Both the position numbers and the translations under genes were made by a program. Source: Achromobacter deleyi (GTDB lineage: Bacteria > Pseudomonadota > Gammaproteobacteria > Burkholderiales > Burkholderiaceae_B). Taken from it: a stretch of 64,000 bases of DNA. A model generated the notes under the pieces. The model saw nothing but the letters and a program-made list of their open reading frames with translations, made no database searches and had not been told where the DNA came from. The stretch covers positions 148,417 to 212,416 of the forward strand of contig NZ_CADIJO010000012.1 in assembly GCF_902859705.1 (NCBI RefSeq). The letters are read 5' to 3'. Positions 1-9,977 of this stretch are shown piece by piece. The stretch's first letter is position 1, and each line of letters begins with the position of its first letter.

Positions 1-1385
1 CGGCCCCAGGCCGGGTAGAAGGCCGTGGCGTCGATACCGGCCAGCGCCGATTCGCGCAGGGTCGGGCCGCCGTCTTTCGGGGCCACGTCCATGCCGGCGA
101 ACCATTGGCTGGTGGCGCGGTAGATGATGGGCGTCTTGTGGCGCCAGCAGTGCATGTAGCTGTGCTTGTGCTTTTCCACGTGCATCAGCGCGCCGGCTTC
201 GGTCAGGGCCTCGACGATCTTGGGGTTGGCATCCCAGATGGACAGGCCGCCAAAGAGCGCCAGGCTCTCGGCGTACTTGCCGTCGCCCATGACCGGGCTG
301 ATGAAGTCGGTGTCTTTCATGCCGTGCGCCTTGCACGAGATGAAGTCTTCGATACCGTAGGCAGGGGCCGAGTGCACCACGCCGGTGCCCGAGTCGGCCG
401 TGACGTAGTCGCCCAGGTAGACGGGCGACTTGCGGTCGTAGGCGGCTTCGAACTGGGCCAGCGGATGGCGGAATTCAATGCCCGACAGCGCAGCGCCCGG
501 GGCGGTGGCGATGACTTCGCCTTCCAGGCCCCACGACTTCAGGCAGGCTTCGACACGCTCGCGCGCCACCAGCAGCAGCGGACCGAACTTGGGCGCGGGC
601 GACACGCGCACCAGCGCGTATTCGATTTCCGGGTGCACGTTCAGCGCCTGGTTGGACGGGATGGTCCAGGGTGTGGTGGTCCAGATGACGATGGCGCCGT
701 CGTCCACCGAGTCCAGGCCGAAGGCCTGGGCCAGCTTGGCCGGTTCGGCGAACGGGAAGGCCACGTCCACCGCCGGGTCGACGCGGTCGGCGTATTCGAC
801 TTCGGCTTCGGCCAGCGCCGAGCCACAGTCGAAACACCAGTTCACGGGCTTCAGGCCGCGGAACACGTAGCCCTTGTCCAGGATGCTGCCCAAGGCGCGG
901 ATTTCGTCGGCTTCATTGCTGAAGTTCATCGTCATGTAGGGACGATCCCAGCCACCCAGCACGCCCAGGCGCTTGAAGTCCTTGCGCTGGCGGTCGATCT
1001 GCTCGAGCGCGTAGGCGCGGGCCTTGGACTGCACTTCGGCCACGGGCAGGTGCTTGCCGTACTTTTTCTCGATCTGGATCTCGATCGGCATGCCGTGGCA
1101 ATCCCAGCCCGGCACGTAGTGCGCGTCGTAGCCGGCCATGTTGCGGCTCTTGACGATGATGTCTTTCAGGATCTTGTTGACCGCGTGACCGATATGGATG
1201 TCGCCGTTGGCGTAGGGCGGGCCGTCGTGCAGCACGAAGCGCGGGCGCCCCTTGCTGGCGGCGCGGATCGCCTGGTAGACGTGGTTTTCCTCCCACTGCG
1301 TAATCCAGGCGGGCTCGCGCTTGGCGAGGTCGCCCCGCATGGGGAAGGGGGTATCGGGCAGGTTGAGGGTCTTTTTATAGTCCAT
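1..1385 (-). CDS. ileS: Isoleucyl-tRNA synthetase (3' part outside the window)
   Basis: Cytoplasmic class I synthetase that charges tRNA-Ile. The visible N-terminal 461 codons read [20 protein letters not shown] from an ATG at 1385. The class I HIGH signature is at about residues 64-67 within [13 protein letters not shown] conserved WDCHGMPIE block follows, and the last visible residues, ATAFYPAWG, are typical of IleS. The KMSKS loop and C-terminal zinc region lie beyond position 1. The start overlaps the end of ribF by 11 nt, so the two are probably co-transcribed, the usual ribF-ileS order in proteobacteria. The part seen is intact. Confidence 0.97.
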   Translation of the reverse strand, partial: MDYKKTLNLPDTPFPMRGDLAKREPAWITQWEENHVYQAIRAASKGRPRFVLHDGPPYANGDIHIGHAVNKILKDIIVKSRNMAGYDAHYVPGWDCHGMPIEIQIEKKYGKHLPVAEVQSKARAYALEQIDRQRKDFKRLGVLGGWDRPYMTMNFSNEADEIRALGSILDKGYVFRGLKPVNWCFDCGSALAEAEVEYADRVDPAVDVAFPFAEPAKLAQAFGLDSVDDGAIVIWTTTPWTIPSNQALNVHPEIEYALVRVSPAPKFGPLLLVARERVEACLKSWGLEGEVIATAPGAALSGIEFRHPLAQFEAAYDRKSPVYLGDYVTADSGTGVVHSAPAYGIEDFISCKAHGMKDTDFISPVMGDGKYAESLALFGGLSIWDANPKIVEALTEAGALMHVEKHKHSYMHCWRHKTPIIYRATSQWFAGMDVAPKDGGPTLRESALAGIDATAFYPAWG

Positions 1386-2340
1386 GAACGGCAAAATAGG
1401 CGCGCGCGTTTCGCGCGTCTTCGGCGATGGCGGCAGTCAGGGAAGGGAGGTCAGGAAACTTTTCTTCGTCCCGCAGCTTGTGCAGGAATTCGATACGCAC
1501 GAGTTTACCGTATGCGTTGACGGTCTCGTCGAGCAGGTGTGACTCAAGCAGCACGCGGCCGCGGTCTTCGACCGTGGGGCGCACGCCCAGGCTGGCCACG
1601 GCCGGCAAGGCGCGGTCGCCCAGGCCGTAGACCTGCACCACGTAAATGCCGGAACGGGCCGCGCAGCGCTCGGCCACCCGCAAGTTCATGGTGGGAAAGC
1701 CCAGGGTGCGGCCCAGCTTCTGGCCGTGGATCACGTGGCCGCTGATATGGAAGGGGTGGCCCAGCAGGTGGCGGGCCCGGTCCAGGTCGCCGACGGCCAG
1801 CGCGGTGCGCACTTCCGAACTGGAAATACGGTGGCCGTGGCGGTCGGTCACGTCGGCCAGGGTCTGGACCTCGAAGCCATGGCGCAGGCCGGCTTCGCGC
1901 AGCAGGTCGATGTCGCCGCTGCGCTTGTGGCCGAAGCGGAAGTCTTCGCCCACCAGCAGCCACTTGGCGTTCAGGCCCCCCACCAGCAGGTTCTCGATGA
2001 AGGCATTGGCCGACATTTCGGCCAGGCGGGCATTGAAGCGTTCGACCACGACCTGGGAAACGCCATAGCGCGCCAGCGCCGCCAGCTTGTCACGCAGGCC
2101 GGAAATGCGCGTGGGCGCCAGTTCCGGGCGGTGGTTCAGCGTGGCGAAATACTCGCGGGGATGCGGTTCGAACGTCATCACGGCCGGGGTCAGCGCGCGC
2201 TCGCGGGCAACCTGGCAGACGCGCGCCAGCATGGCCTGATGGCCGCGGTGGACGCCGTCGAAATTGCCGATGGTCAGCGCGCAAGGGGCGCGCTGAGCGG
2301 GCGGAGGAAGGGATCGGTAGATACGCAGCGATGGTTTCAC
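1375..2340 (-). CDS. ribF: Bifunctional riboflavin kinase / FAD synthetase
   Basis: Makes FMN and FAD from riboflavin. The N-terminal nucleotidyltransferase domain opens with [14 protein letters not shown] and contains [14 protein letters not shown]. The C-terminal flavokinase domain shows [11 protein letters not shown] and [15 protein letters not shown] place the start at a GTG (2340, [13 protein letters not shown]) because family members begin near this point. The frame stays open to 2388, so a longer MSNNP... form is possible. The stop overlaps the ileS start by 11 nt. purN lies divergently about 60 bp upstream. Confidence 0.93.
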   Translation of the reverse strand: MKPSLRIYRSLPPPAQRAPCALTIGNFDGVHRGHQAMLARVCQVARERALTPAVMTFEPHPREYFATLNHRPELAPTRISGLRDKLAALARYGVSQVVVERFNARLAEMSANAFIENLLVGGLNAKWLLVGEDFRFGHKRSGDIDLLREAGLRHGFEVQTLADVTDRHGHRISSSEVRTALAVGDLDRARHLLGHPFHISGHVIHGQKLGRTLGFPTMNLRVAERCAARSGIYVVQVYGLGDRALPAVASLGVRPTVEDRGRVLLESHLLDETVNAYGKLVRIEFLHKLRDEEKFPDLPSLTAAIAEDARNARAYFAVHGL

Positions 2341-2403
2341 GAGCGAGAGTTTACAATTTTGGATTACGGGATTGTTCGACATCCCCAATTTGGATTGGTC
2401 ATC

Positions 2404-3069
2404 TTGCCGGAAACATCTACTACACAGCGCCGCATCGTCATCCTGATCTCAGGGCGCGGCAGCAATATGCAGGCGCTGGTCCAGGCCTGCCGCGAGCAGG
2501 GCTGGCCCGCCCGCATCGCGGCCGTCATCGCCAGCCGGCCGGATGCCGGCGGCCTCGAATGGGCCGCCGAGCAGGGCATTGCCACGGCCGCCCTGTATCA
2601 CAAGGATTACGCCAGCCGCGAAGCGTTCGACGCAGCCCTGGCCGCTGAAATCGACCTGCACGAACCCGATTTCGTCATCCTGGCCGGCTTCATGCGGGTC
2701 CTGACGCCCGGCTTCGTCAATCGCTTTGCCGGCCGGCTCGTCAATATCCACCCGTCGCTGCTGCCGGCGTTCCCCGGGCTGCATACCCACGCCCAGGCCC
2801 TGGCCACCGGCGTGCGGGTGCACGGCTGTACCGTGCATTTCGTCACCCCGGTGCTGGATCACGGCCCGATCATCGCCCAGGGCTGCGTGCCGGTCCTGGC
2901 CGGCGACACCCCTGAATTGCTGGCCAACCGCGTGCTGGAGGTAGAACATCAGGCTTTTCCCGCCGCCGTGCGCTGGCTGGCCGAAGGCCGGGTTACCCTG
3001 ACAACCGACCACCGGGTGGACGTGCAGGGCGATCCCGACCGCCTGTTCACCTGGTCCGCGGCGTCCTGA
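2404..3069 (+). CDS. purN: Phosphoribosylglycinamide formyltransferase
   Basis: Transfers a formyl group from 10-formyl-THF to GAR in purine synthesis. The motif RRIVILISGRGSNMQALV near the start and the catalytic block VNIHPSLLPAFPGLHTHAQA are diagnostic. HGCTVHFVTPVLDHGPII follows. Length from here is 221 residues, normal for PurN. The start is uncertain: the frame stays open far upstream, opposite ribF. The only starts close to the conserved N-terminus are TTG codons at 2404 and 2395, and no strong ribosome-binding site is visible. ribF is divergent on the other side. Confidence 0.92.
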   Translation: MPETSTTQRRIVILISGRGSNMQALVQACREQGWPARIAAVIASRPDAGGLEWAAEQGIATAALYHKDYASREAFDAALAAEIDLHEPDFVILAGFMRVLTPGFVNRFAGRLVNIHPSLLPAFPGLHTHAQALATGVRVHGCTVHFVTPVLDHGPIIAQGCVPVLAGDTPELLANRVLEVEHQAFPAAVRWLAEGRVTLTTDHRVDVQGDPDRLFTWSAAS

Positions 3070-3155
3070 GCCGCGACCCTTACGCATCGCGGGCCGCCCG
3101 GCGGCCCTGAATCGCATTTATCGGGCGCAATCCCTGCGCCCCACTGGAATACACC

Positions 3156-5705
3156 ATGAGCAAACCCCAATCTCCGCGTTCCCGTCCGGCCGGCGCCCCG
3201 AGGGCAGCCGCCGAAGGCCGCGACGGTCGGTCTTTCTTCTCGCGCCCCAAGGGCGAATCCCGCGACGCCGCCCCGCGCGAACGCGCCCCGCGTGACGAAC
3301 GCGCTGGCGGCCGCGAAGAACGCGGCTCGTTCGGATCCGAGCGCCGCGAAGAACGCGGCAATTTCGGCGCCGAGCGTCGCGAAGGCCAAGGCCGTCCGGC
3401 CCCGCGTCCGTCCTATGACGCCCCGCGTGGCGACAACCGCGGCGGTCAGCGCGGTTCCTTCGGTTCCGAGCGCCGTGAAGGGCAGGGGCGTCCGACGCCG
3501 CGCCCGTCCTATGACGCCCCGCGCGGCGACAGCCGTGGCGGCGAGCGTGGTTCCTACGGTTCTGAGCGCCGCGAAGGCCAAGGCCGTCCGGATTCCCGTC
3601 CGTCCTACGGCGCCCCGCGCGGCGACAGCCGTGGCGGCGAGCGTGGTTCCTACGGTTCGGACCGTCGCGAAGGCCAAGGCCGTCCGGATTCCCGCCCGTC
3701 CTACGGCGCCCCGCGTGGCGACAACCGTGGCGGCGAGCGCGGTTCCTTCGGTTCGGACCGTCGCGAAGGCCAGGGCCGTCCGGATTCGCGTCCGTCCTAC
3801 GGCGCTCCGCGTGGCGACAGCCGTGGCGGTGAGCGTGGTTCCTTTGGTTCGGACCGTCGCGAAGGCCAGGGCCGTCCGGACTCGCGCCCGTCCTACGGCG
3901 CCCCGCGTGGCGACAGCCGTGGCGGCGAGCGCGGTTCCTTCGGTTCGCACCGCCGTGAAGGCCAGGGCCGCCCGGACTCCCGCCCGTCCTACGGCGCCCC
4001 GCGTGGCGACAGCCGTGGCGGCGAGCGTGGTTCCTTCGGTTCGGACCGTCGCGAAGGCCAGGGCCGCCCGGACTCCCGCCCGTCCTACAACGGCCCGCGT
4101 GACGACGCCGGCCACGGCCAGCGCGAAGCCGCGCCGCAAAAACCGCAGTTCAACCGCCCGCGCCTGTCATACGCCGCCAGCCGCATCGACCAGGTGCAGC
4201 GCGTGCTGGGCGAGATCCTGCAATGGACCTACCCGGCCGACGCCGCGCTGTCGCACTGGCTGCGCCATCACCCCGGCCTGGGCGCCCGCGACCGCTCCGA
4301 AGTCGCTGAAGCCGTCTATGACGTGCTGCGCCACCTGCGCCGCTACCGCCAATTCGGCGAAAGCGGGGTTGGCCCCGCCTCGCGCCGTCTGGCCATCCTG
4401 GGCCTGGCCGCGACGCTGGGCGTGGACGCATTGGAAGAGGGCATGGATGCCGGTGAAGCCGCCTGGCTCAAGCGCGTCAAGCAGATCGACCTGGCGACCC
4501 TGCCACGCGCCGTGCGCGGCAGCATCCCCGACTGGCTCGACGAGCGCCTGGGCGCCATGGACAGCCCCGAAACCCTGATCGACGCACTGAACCGGCAGGC
4601 CAGCCTGGACCTGCGCGTGAACCCGCTCAAGGTCGAGCGCGACGCCATGCTGACCGAACTGCAGCAAAGCGCCGGCCGCTACGAACCCGTGGCCATGCCG
4701 TTCTCGCCCTGGGGCATCCGCATGGAAGGCCGCCCGGCGATCAACCGCTGGCCGCAATTCGAAAACGGCAGCATCGAAGTGCAGGACGAAGGCAGCCAGT
4801 TGCTGGCCCTGCTGGTAGCCCCGCGCCGCGGCGAAATGATCATCGACTTCTGCGCCGGCGCCGGCGGCAAGACCCTGCTGCTGGGCGCGCTGATGCGTTC
4901 CACCGGTCGTCTCTATGCCTTTGACGTGTCGGCCGCCCGCCTGGCCCGCGCCAAGCCGCGTTTTGCCCGCAGCGGCCTGTCCAACGTGGTGCCGGTGGTC
5001 ATCGACAGCGAAAACGACGCTCGCGTCAAACGCCTGGCCGGCAAGGCCCAGCGCGTGCTGGTCGATGCGCCGTGCAGCGGCATCGGCACCCTGCGCCGCA
5101 ATCCCGACCTGAAGTGGCGCCAGCATCCCGAAGCGCTGGCCGAACTGGGCCAGTTGCAGGAACGCATCCTGAACAGCGCCGCGCGTTGCGTGGCCCCGGG
5201 CGGCCGCCTGGTGTACGCCACCTGCAGCCTGCTGGCCGAAGAAAATGAAGTGCAGGCCGAGCGTTTCCTGGCCAGCCACCCTGATTTCGAACGCCTGGAC
5301 GCAGCCGAAATCCTGGCGGCGCGCTGCGAAAACCTGAAGCTGGACGGCCCCTACGTCCAGCTGCGCCCCGACGTTCATGGCACCGACGGCTTCTTTGCCG
5401 CGGTGTTCGAACGCCGCAAGAAGGCCACCGCCGCCACGGACACCGAGGCCCAGGCCGAGGTCGACGCAGAAGCGGACGCCGTGGATACGGTCGAAGGCGC
5501 TGCCGAGGCAGAGGCTGACGCGGTCGTGCAGGCTGCCCAGGCCGAAGCCGAAGTGGTTCTGGCGGAAGTGGAGTCGGTTCAAGCTGAAGCCACTGACGTG
5601 GCTGACGAGACCGAGGCGGCGCTGGCCGAAGAGGCCGATGCGGCGGAACCTGCCGACGCCGAGCCGGCCCCGGTCAAGCCCGCTGACGCCAAGCCCGCGG
5701 CTTGA
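3156..5705 (+). CDS. RsmB/NOP2-family RNA m5C methyltransferase with repeat-rich N-terminal extension
   Basis: SAM-dependent RNA cytosine-C5 methyltransferase; the rRNA target is inferred from the family. From about residue 335 it is a normal RsmB-type protein: SAM site DFCAGAGGKT (564-573), first catalytic cysteine in VDAPCSG (C640) and second in YATCS (C690). Residues 68-323 are eight copies of an Arg/Gly/Ser-rich 32-residue unit (GSFGSDRREGQGRPDSRPSY followed by GAPRGD[SN]RGGER). The last 90 or so residues are Ala/Glu/Asp-rich. At 849 residues it is roughly twice the usual length. The charged, disordered N-terminus resembles RGG-type RNA-binding tails. It stands alone between purN and a convergent gene. 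Confidence 0.93.
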   Translation: MSKPQSPRSRPAGAPRAAAEGRDGRSFFSRPKGESRDAAPRERAPRDERAGGREERGSFGSERREERGNFGAERREGQGRPAPRPSYDAPRGDNRGGQRGSFGSERREGQGRPTPRPSYDAPRGDSRGGERGSYGSERREGQGRPDSRPSYGAPRGDSRGGERGSYGSDRREGQGRPDSRPSYGAPRGDNRGGERGSFGSDRREGQGRPDSRPSYGAPRGDSRGGERGSFGSDRREGQGRPDSRPSYGAPRGDSRGGERGSFGSHRREGQGRPDSRPSYGAPRGDSRGGERGSFGSDRREGQGRPDSRPSYNGPRDDAGHGQREAAPQKPQFNRPRLSYAASRIDQVQRVLGEILQWTYPADAALSHWLRHHPGLGARDRSEVAEAVYDVLRHLRRYRQFGESGVGPASRRLAILGLAATLGVDALEEGMDAGEAAWLKRVKQIDLATLPRAVRGSIPDWLDERLGAMDSPETLIDALNRQASLDLRVNPLKVERDAMLTELQQSAGRYEPVAMPFSPWGIRMEGRPAINRWPQFENGSIEVQDEGSQLLALLVAPRRGEMIIDFCAGAGGKTLLLGALMRSTGRLYAFDVSAARLARAKPRFARSGLSNVVPVVIDSENDARVKRLAGKAQRVLVDAPCSGIGTLRRNPDLKWRQHPEALAELGQLQERILNSAARCVAPGGRLVYATCSLLAEENEVQAERFLASHPDFERLDAAEILAARCENLKLDGPYVQLRPDVHGTDGFFAAVFERRKKATAATDTEAQAEVDAEADAVDTVEGAAEAEADAVVQAAQAEAEVVLAEVESVQAEATDVADETEAALAEEADAAEPADAEPAPVKPADAKPAA
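3357..4124 (+). repeat. Eight tandem 96-bp coding repeats
   Basis: Eight in-frame copies of a 96-bp unit encode a 32-residue Arg-Gly-Ser-rich motif within the RNA methyltransferase gene. Central copies are almost identical (variation at F/Y, D/E/H, S/N). The first two copies (PAPRPSYDAP, PTPRPSYDAP) and the last (PSYNGPRDDAG) are more diverged, as expected when an array grows by unequal crossover or slippage in its middle. Confidence 0.95.
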
Positions 5706-5725
5706 AGCACGCGGGCCGCGCCGGC

Positions 5726-6121
5726 TCAGTTGGCCGGCGCGATGCCCAGCGTGGCGCTGTAGCGGCGGATGCCGATCGTCTTATTCTGGTATTTCACTTC
5801 CCAGGCCAGCGAGTCCGACCCGGGCTGGTTGGCCTGGTAGACCAGTTGGGCGACCGGCACTGTCTTATATGCGCAACGTCCCGAATCGCCGGATTGGCCC
5901 CGTGTCTGCACGATGCTGGCCGTGCCCAGGCGCGGCTGCAGCGTGATCGTCACGCGCGGGGCGCGCAAGGCCAGGCAATCCGACCCCCGTATTTCGTAGT
6001 ACGACGCCAGCACGGCGACGTCCCCGGTTTTCATCGACTGGGCGAGGGCGGGCGTCGAGGCCGCCAGCCCGGACAGGGCCAGCAGTGCAATAAAATAGGG
6101 ACGGGCTTTGTGGCGAAACAT
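5726..6121 (-). CDS. Small exported protein of unknown function
   Basis: 131 residues with a typical Sec signal peptide (MFRHKARPYFIALLALSG, cleavage probably after ALAQS). The mature part is about 100 residues, with two cysteines (SDCLAL and GRCAY) that could form a disulfide, and beta-rich stretches such as PRVTITLQPRLG and AWEVKYQNKTIGIRRY. It is not recognised as a named family. The ATG at 6121 is chosen because it places the signal peptide at the N-terminus; the open frame continues upstream but that part is not protein-like. It is convergent with the methyltransferase gene, with only 20 bp between stops. Confidence 0.75.
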   Translation of the reverse strand: MFRHKARPYFIALLALSGLAASTPALAQSMKTGDVAVLASYYEIRGSDCLALRAPRVTITLQPRLGTASIVQTRGQSGDSGRCAYKTVPVAQLVYQANQPGSDSLAWEVKYQNKTIGIRRYSATLGIAPAN

Positions 6122-6473
6122 CTGGGGGCGGACCGGATAAGTGACGGGGCGAGCGGACCGAAGTGTGCGCCAGACGCATGGCGCCCGCAAGACAGCCGCA
6201 GGACCTGACAGGAACTTTAATGGCGAAATGTAGCCAAAACACCATGCCTTGCGAAGGCTTCCCCAGTTCCGGGAAGCGCCGGCCCCGCCGCCGGAAGCCC
6301 GCACGGTGTCAGTCCGCGGCTTGCCAGTGCCGCCGCGAGCGTGCGGTTTTGTGCTCAAAAGCGGGGCTTAGTCCTTGATTTCGCTCAAAAACTATTTTGA
6401 AACTCCGTTGTCATAAGATGGCAAAGGTAAGCTAAACTTCAGGCACTCTTCAAGCGAGGCTCATAACAGCTTT
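6122..6473. other. Intergenic region between divergent genes
   Basis: About 350 bp between the small exported-protein gene (minus) and the desaturase gene (plus). The first 240 bp are GC-rich and contain only short open frames that do not look coding. From about 6370 the sequence becomes AT-richer (CAAAAACTATTTTGAAACTC), where the desaturase promoter probably lies, but no hexamer pair with good spacing can be named. A weak GAGG lies at 6456-6459, rather far from the ATG at 6474. Confidence 0.5.
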
Positions 6474-7682
6474 ATGGATTACATCCTCTCCTTCATTGCC
6501 GGCGGTCTGACTCAAGCCTCTTGGTGGCAGGTCGTCGTTTTCACCCTGGTCGTGACGCACATCACCATTGTCGCGGTCACGGTCTTCCTCCATCGCAGCC
6601 AAGCGCACCGCGGTCTGGATTTGCATCCGGCTGTCATGCACTTCTTCCGTTTCTGGCTCTGGATGACGACCGGCATGGTCACCAAGGAATGGGTCGCCAT
6701 CCACCGCAAGCACCACGCCAAGTGCGAGAAGGAAGGCGATCCCCATTCGCCCATCCTGTTCGGTATCTGGAAGGTGCTGTTCCGCGGCGCCGAGCTCTAC
6801 CGCGAAGAATCCAACAACAAGGAAACCATGGCCAAGTTCGGCCACGGCACGCCTGACGATTGGCTCGAACGCAACGTCTACAGCAAGCACAGCCTGTGGG
6901 GCGTGCTCAGCATGCTCGCCATCGACATCGCCCTGTTCGGCGCCATCGGCGTCACGGTCTGGGCTGTCCAGATGGCCTGGATTCCCTTCTGGGCGGCTGG
7001 CGTCGTCAACGGCATCGGCCACTACTGGGGCTACCGCAACTACAACAGCCCGGACACCAGCACCAACGTGTTCCCGTGGGGCATCGTGATCGGCGGCGAA
7101 GAGCTGCACAACAATCACCACGCCCACGGCACGTCGGCCAAGTTCTCGGCCAAGTGGTACGAATTCGACATCGGCTGGTGCTACATCAACATCCTGAAGT
7201 TCCTGGGCCTGGCCAAGATCAAGAAGGTCGCGCCCAAGCTCAAGCTGGATGACTCCAAGACCGGTATCGACCTGCGCACCCTGCAAGGCGTGATCACGCA
7301 CCGCTACGAAGTCATGGCCCGCTACGCGGACGTGATCAAGAGCGCCGCCCGCGAAGAACTCGCCAAGCTGAAGGCCTCGCGCCAGGACGGCAACGCCGAT
7401 TGCGGCTGGAACAAGCTGCACAAGGTGCGTCGCGCCATCCACCGCAACGAAGACATCCTTCAGCCGGAACAGCTCGAAGCCGTGGACAAGGCCATTGCCC
7501 AGAACCAGTCGCTGTCGACCCTGGTGCAGATGCGCCGCGAACTCGGCCGCATCTGGGAAAGCTCCAGCGCCAGCAGCGAACAGCTCCTTCATGACCTGCA
7601 GGCCTGGTGCCAGCGCGCCCAGCAAAGCGGCATCGCCGGGCTCGAGCAATTCGCTCAACGTCTGCGCCGCTACGCGGCATGA
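6474..7682 (+). CDS. Membrane fatty-acid desaturase (acyl-CoA delta-9 type)
   Basis: Di-iron membrane desaturase introducing a cis double bond into fatty acyl chains. All three histidine boxes are present: HRSQAHR (residues 40-46), HRKHH (77-81) and HNNHH (212-216). Hydrophobic segments lie at about 20-40, 55-70 and 143-175. At 402 residues it is longer than the core family; the last 150 residues are a charged, mostly helical cytoplasmic tail rich in Glu, Lys and Arg. The TGA overlaps the uvrD start in ATGATG, so the two are probably translated from one message, an unexpected pairing of lipid and DNA-repair functions. Confidence 0.92.
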   Translation: MDYILSFIAGGLTQASWWQVVVFTLVVTHITIVAVTVFLHRSQAHRGLDLHPAVMHFFRFWLWMTTGMVTKEWVAIHRKHHAKCEKEGDPHSPILFGIWKVLFRGAELYREESNNKETMAKFGHGTPDDWLERNVYSKHSLWGVLSMLAIDIALFGAIGVTVWAVQMAWIPFWAAGVVNGIGHYWGYRNYNSPDTSTNVFPWGIVIGGEELHNNHHAHGTSAKFSAKWYEFDIGWCYINILKFLGLAKIKKVAPKLKLDDSKTGIDLRTLQGVITHRYEVMARYADVIKSAAREELAKLKASRQDGNADCGWNKLHKVRRAIHRNEDILQPEQLEAVDKAIAQNQSLSTLVQMRRELGRIWESSSASSEQLLHDLQAWCQRAQQSGIAGLEQFAQRLRRYAA

Positions 7683-9970
7683 TGCTAGAGAAGCTCAACC
7701 CTGAACAACGCGCCGCAGTAACGTTAGAACCGCAGCACGCCCTGGTCCTGGCCGGGGCGGGCAGCGGGAAGACCCGGGTGCTCACCACCCGCATGGCCTG
7801 GCTGATTCAAACCGGCCAGGCTTCGCCTTTTGGGCTTCTGGCGGTCACGTTCACCAACAAGGCTGCCCGCGAAATGCTGGCGCGCATGTCGGCCATCCTG
7901 CCGATCGATACGCGCGGCCTCTGGATCGGCACCTTCCACGGCCTGTGCAACCGCATGCTGCGCGCGCACCATCGCGATGCCGGCCTGCCGCAGACCTTCC
8001 AGATCCTCGACGTCACCGATCAGCTGGCCGCCATCAAGCGCCTGATGAAGGCCAACGGCGTCGACGACGAGAAGTATCCGCCGCGTGACGTGCAGCGCTT
8101 CATCAACGGCGCCAAGGAAGAAGGCCTGCGTCCCAACGACGTCGAAGCCTACGATGCCCACCGCCGCCGCCTGATCGAGATCTACCAGCTCTACGAAGCC
8201 CAATGCCAACGCGAAGGCGTGGTCGACTTCGCCGAGCTGCTGCTGCGTGCCTACGAATTGCTGTCGCGCAATGCGCCGGTGCGCGAGCACTACCAGCGCC
8301 GTTTCCGCCACATCCTGGTCGACGAGTTCCAGGACACCAACACGCTGCAGTACAAGTGGCTGCGTCTGTTGGCCGGCGGCGGCGCGGCGATCTTCGCCGT
8401 GGGTGACGACGACCAGTCCATTTACGCGTTCCGCGGTGCCAACGTCGGCAACATGTCCGACTTCGAGCGCGATTACGCGCACGGCACCGTCATCCGCCTT
8501 GAGCAGAACTACCGTTCGTACGGCCACATCCTGGATTCGGCCAACGCGCTCATCGGCCACAACAGCGGTCGCCTGGGCAAGAACCTCTGGACCGACCAGG
8601 GCGAAGGCGAACCGGTGCGCGTCATCGAACAGCCTTCCGACGGCATGGAAGCCCAATGGATCGTGGACGAAATCCGTTCGCTGATCCACGAAGGCAGCCT
8701 GCGCCGCGAGATCGCCGTGCTGTATCGCAGCAACGCGCAATCGCGCGTGATCGAACACGCCATCTTCTCGGCCGGCATTCCCTACAAGGTCTACGGCGGC
8801 CTGCGCTTTTTCGAGCGCCAGGAAATCAAGCACGCGCTGGCCTACCTGCGCCTGATGGCCAATCCGCACGACGATACGTCCTGGATGCGGGTGGTCAATT
8901 TCCCCACGCGCGGCATTGGCGCGCGCACGCTCGAACAACTGGCCGACGCGGCCCGCGCGCACGATTGCAGCCTGTACGCGGCGGTGGCCATGGTGGCGGG
9001 CAAGGGCGGGTCGAACCTGGCCCAGTTTGCGCAGCTGATCCATCGCCTGATCGAAGAGACGCGTGACCTGCCGCTGCCCGAAATGGTCGAGCACATGCTC
9101 GAAACCAGCGGCTTGAATGCCCATTACAAGGCCGAACGCGAAGGCGCCGAGCGGCTGGAAAACTTGAACGAACTGATCACCGCCGCGGCGGTGTTCGCGT
9201 CCGAGGAAAACTACGACAGCCTGCCGGCCGGCGTGCCGCCCGCGCAGGACACCTCGTCCACCTTGATGCCGGGCGTGGTCGATGCGCCGCCGGTCGTGGC
9301 CGACACCATGACGCCGCTGGCGGCATTCCTGTCGCACGCGGCCCTGGAAGCCGGCGACAACCAGGCCCAGCAGGGCCAGGACGCCGTGCAGCTCATGACC
9401 GTGCACGCCGCCAAGGGCCTGGAATTCGACGCGGTCTTCATCACCGGCCTCGAAGAAGGGCTGTTCCCCCACGAGAACAGCATTCTTGAACAGTCCGGCC
9501 TGGAAGAAGAACGCCGCCTGATGTACGTGGCGATCACCCGTGCGCGCCAGCGCCTGTACATCAGCCTGGCGCAAAGCCGCATGCTGCATGGCCAGACGCG
9601 CTACGCCATGCGGTCGCGCTTCCTGGATGAAATTCCCGAGCAGCACCTGAAATGGCTGTCGCCCAAGGCCGGCCTCGCGCCGGTCAGCAGCACGGGCGCG
9701 GGCTGGAACGGCAATCGCGGCGATGCCTTTGGCCGCAAGCCCACCAACACCATTGCGCCGCGTCAACCGCGCGGCACGGCCACCGGTGTCACCGTGGGCG
9801 ACAAGCAGTATCGTGTGGGGCAGGGTGTCCATCACGCCCGTTTTGGTGATGGCACGATCATCGGCCTGAGCGGTGCAGGGCAGGACGCGCAGGCTGAAAT
9901 CCAGTTCCGCGATGTGGGCGCCAAGACCCTGGCGCTGGGCATCGCCAAGCTTGATATTGTTCAAGGTTGA
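7679..9970 (+). CDS. uvrD: DNA helicase II (UvrD/Rep superfamily)
   Basis: SF1A 3'-5' DNA helicase for excision and mismatch repair. Motifs in order: GAGSGKT (26-32, Walker A), VDEFQDTN (motif II), GDDDQSIYAFRGA (motif III), RLEQNYRS (motif IV), VQLMTVHAAKGLEFD (motif V) and EERRLMYVAITRARQRLYIS (motif VI). The C-terminus ends in the Tudor-like region (VGQGVHHARFGDGTI) seen in UvrD and PcrA. The start is set at the ATG at 7679, overlapping the desaturase stop. At 763 residues it is slightly longer than E. coli UvrD. Confidence 0.96.
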   Translation: MMLEKLNPEQRAAVTLEPQHALVLAGAGSGKTRVLTTRMAWLIQTGQASPFGLLAVTFTNKAAREMLARMSAILPIDTRGLWIGTFHGLCNRMLRAHHRDAGLPQTFQILDVTDQLAAIKRLMKANGVDDEKYPPRDVQRFINGAKEEGLRPNDVEAYDAHRRRLIEIYQLYEAQCQREGVVDFAELLLRAYELLSRNAPVREHYQRRFRHILVDEFQDTNTLQYKWLRLLAGGGAAIFAVGDDDQSIYAFRGANVGNMSDFERDYAHGTVIRLEQNYRSYGHILDSANALIGHNSGRLGKNLWTDQGEGEPVRVIEQPSDGMEAQWIVDEIRSLIHEGSLRREIAVLYRSNAQSRVIEHAIFSAGIPYKVYGGLRFFERQEIKHALAYLRLMANPHDDTSWMRVVNFPTRGIGARTLEQLADAARAHDCSLYAAVAMVAGKGGSNLAQFAQLIHRLIEETRDLPLPEMVEHMLETSGLNAHYKAEREGAERLENLNELITAAAVFASEENYDSLPAGVPPAQDTSSTLMPGVVDAPPVVADTMTPLAAFLSHAALEAGDNQAQQGQDAVQLMTVHAAKGLEFDAVFITGLEEGLFPHENSILEQSGLEEERRLMYVAITRARQRLYISLAQSRMLHGQTRYAMRSRFLDEIPEQHLKWLSPKAGLAPVSSTGAGWNGNRGDAFGRKPTNTIAPRQPRGTATGVTVGDKQYRVGQGVHHARFGDGTIIGLSGAGQDAQAEIQFRDVGAKTLALGIAKLDIVQG

Positions 9971-9977
9971 CAAAGAC

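Noticed and set aside
105..1520. Long plus-strand open frame opposite ileS
   Set aside because: The minus strand encodes clear IleS; the plus-strand translation is repetitive in His, Gly and Val as expected for an antisense of GC-rich code.
3357..4124. Regularly spaced repeats suggesting a CRISPR array
   Set aside because: The unit is 96 bp without unique spacers, keeps one reading frame, and is part of a continuing protein.
2949..4139. Minus-strand open frame of 396 codons with TALAFATVRTEGT-type repeats
   Set aside because: It is the antisense of the 96-bp coding repeats of the methyltransferase gene, and its repeat pattern is inherited from that strand.
6163..6378. Plus-strand frame of 71 codons in the desaturase upstream region
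   Set aside because: Arg/Pro/Cys-rich, no ribosome-binding site, probably chance.
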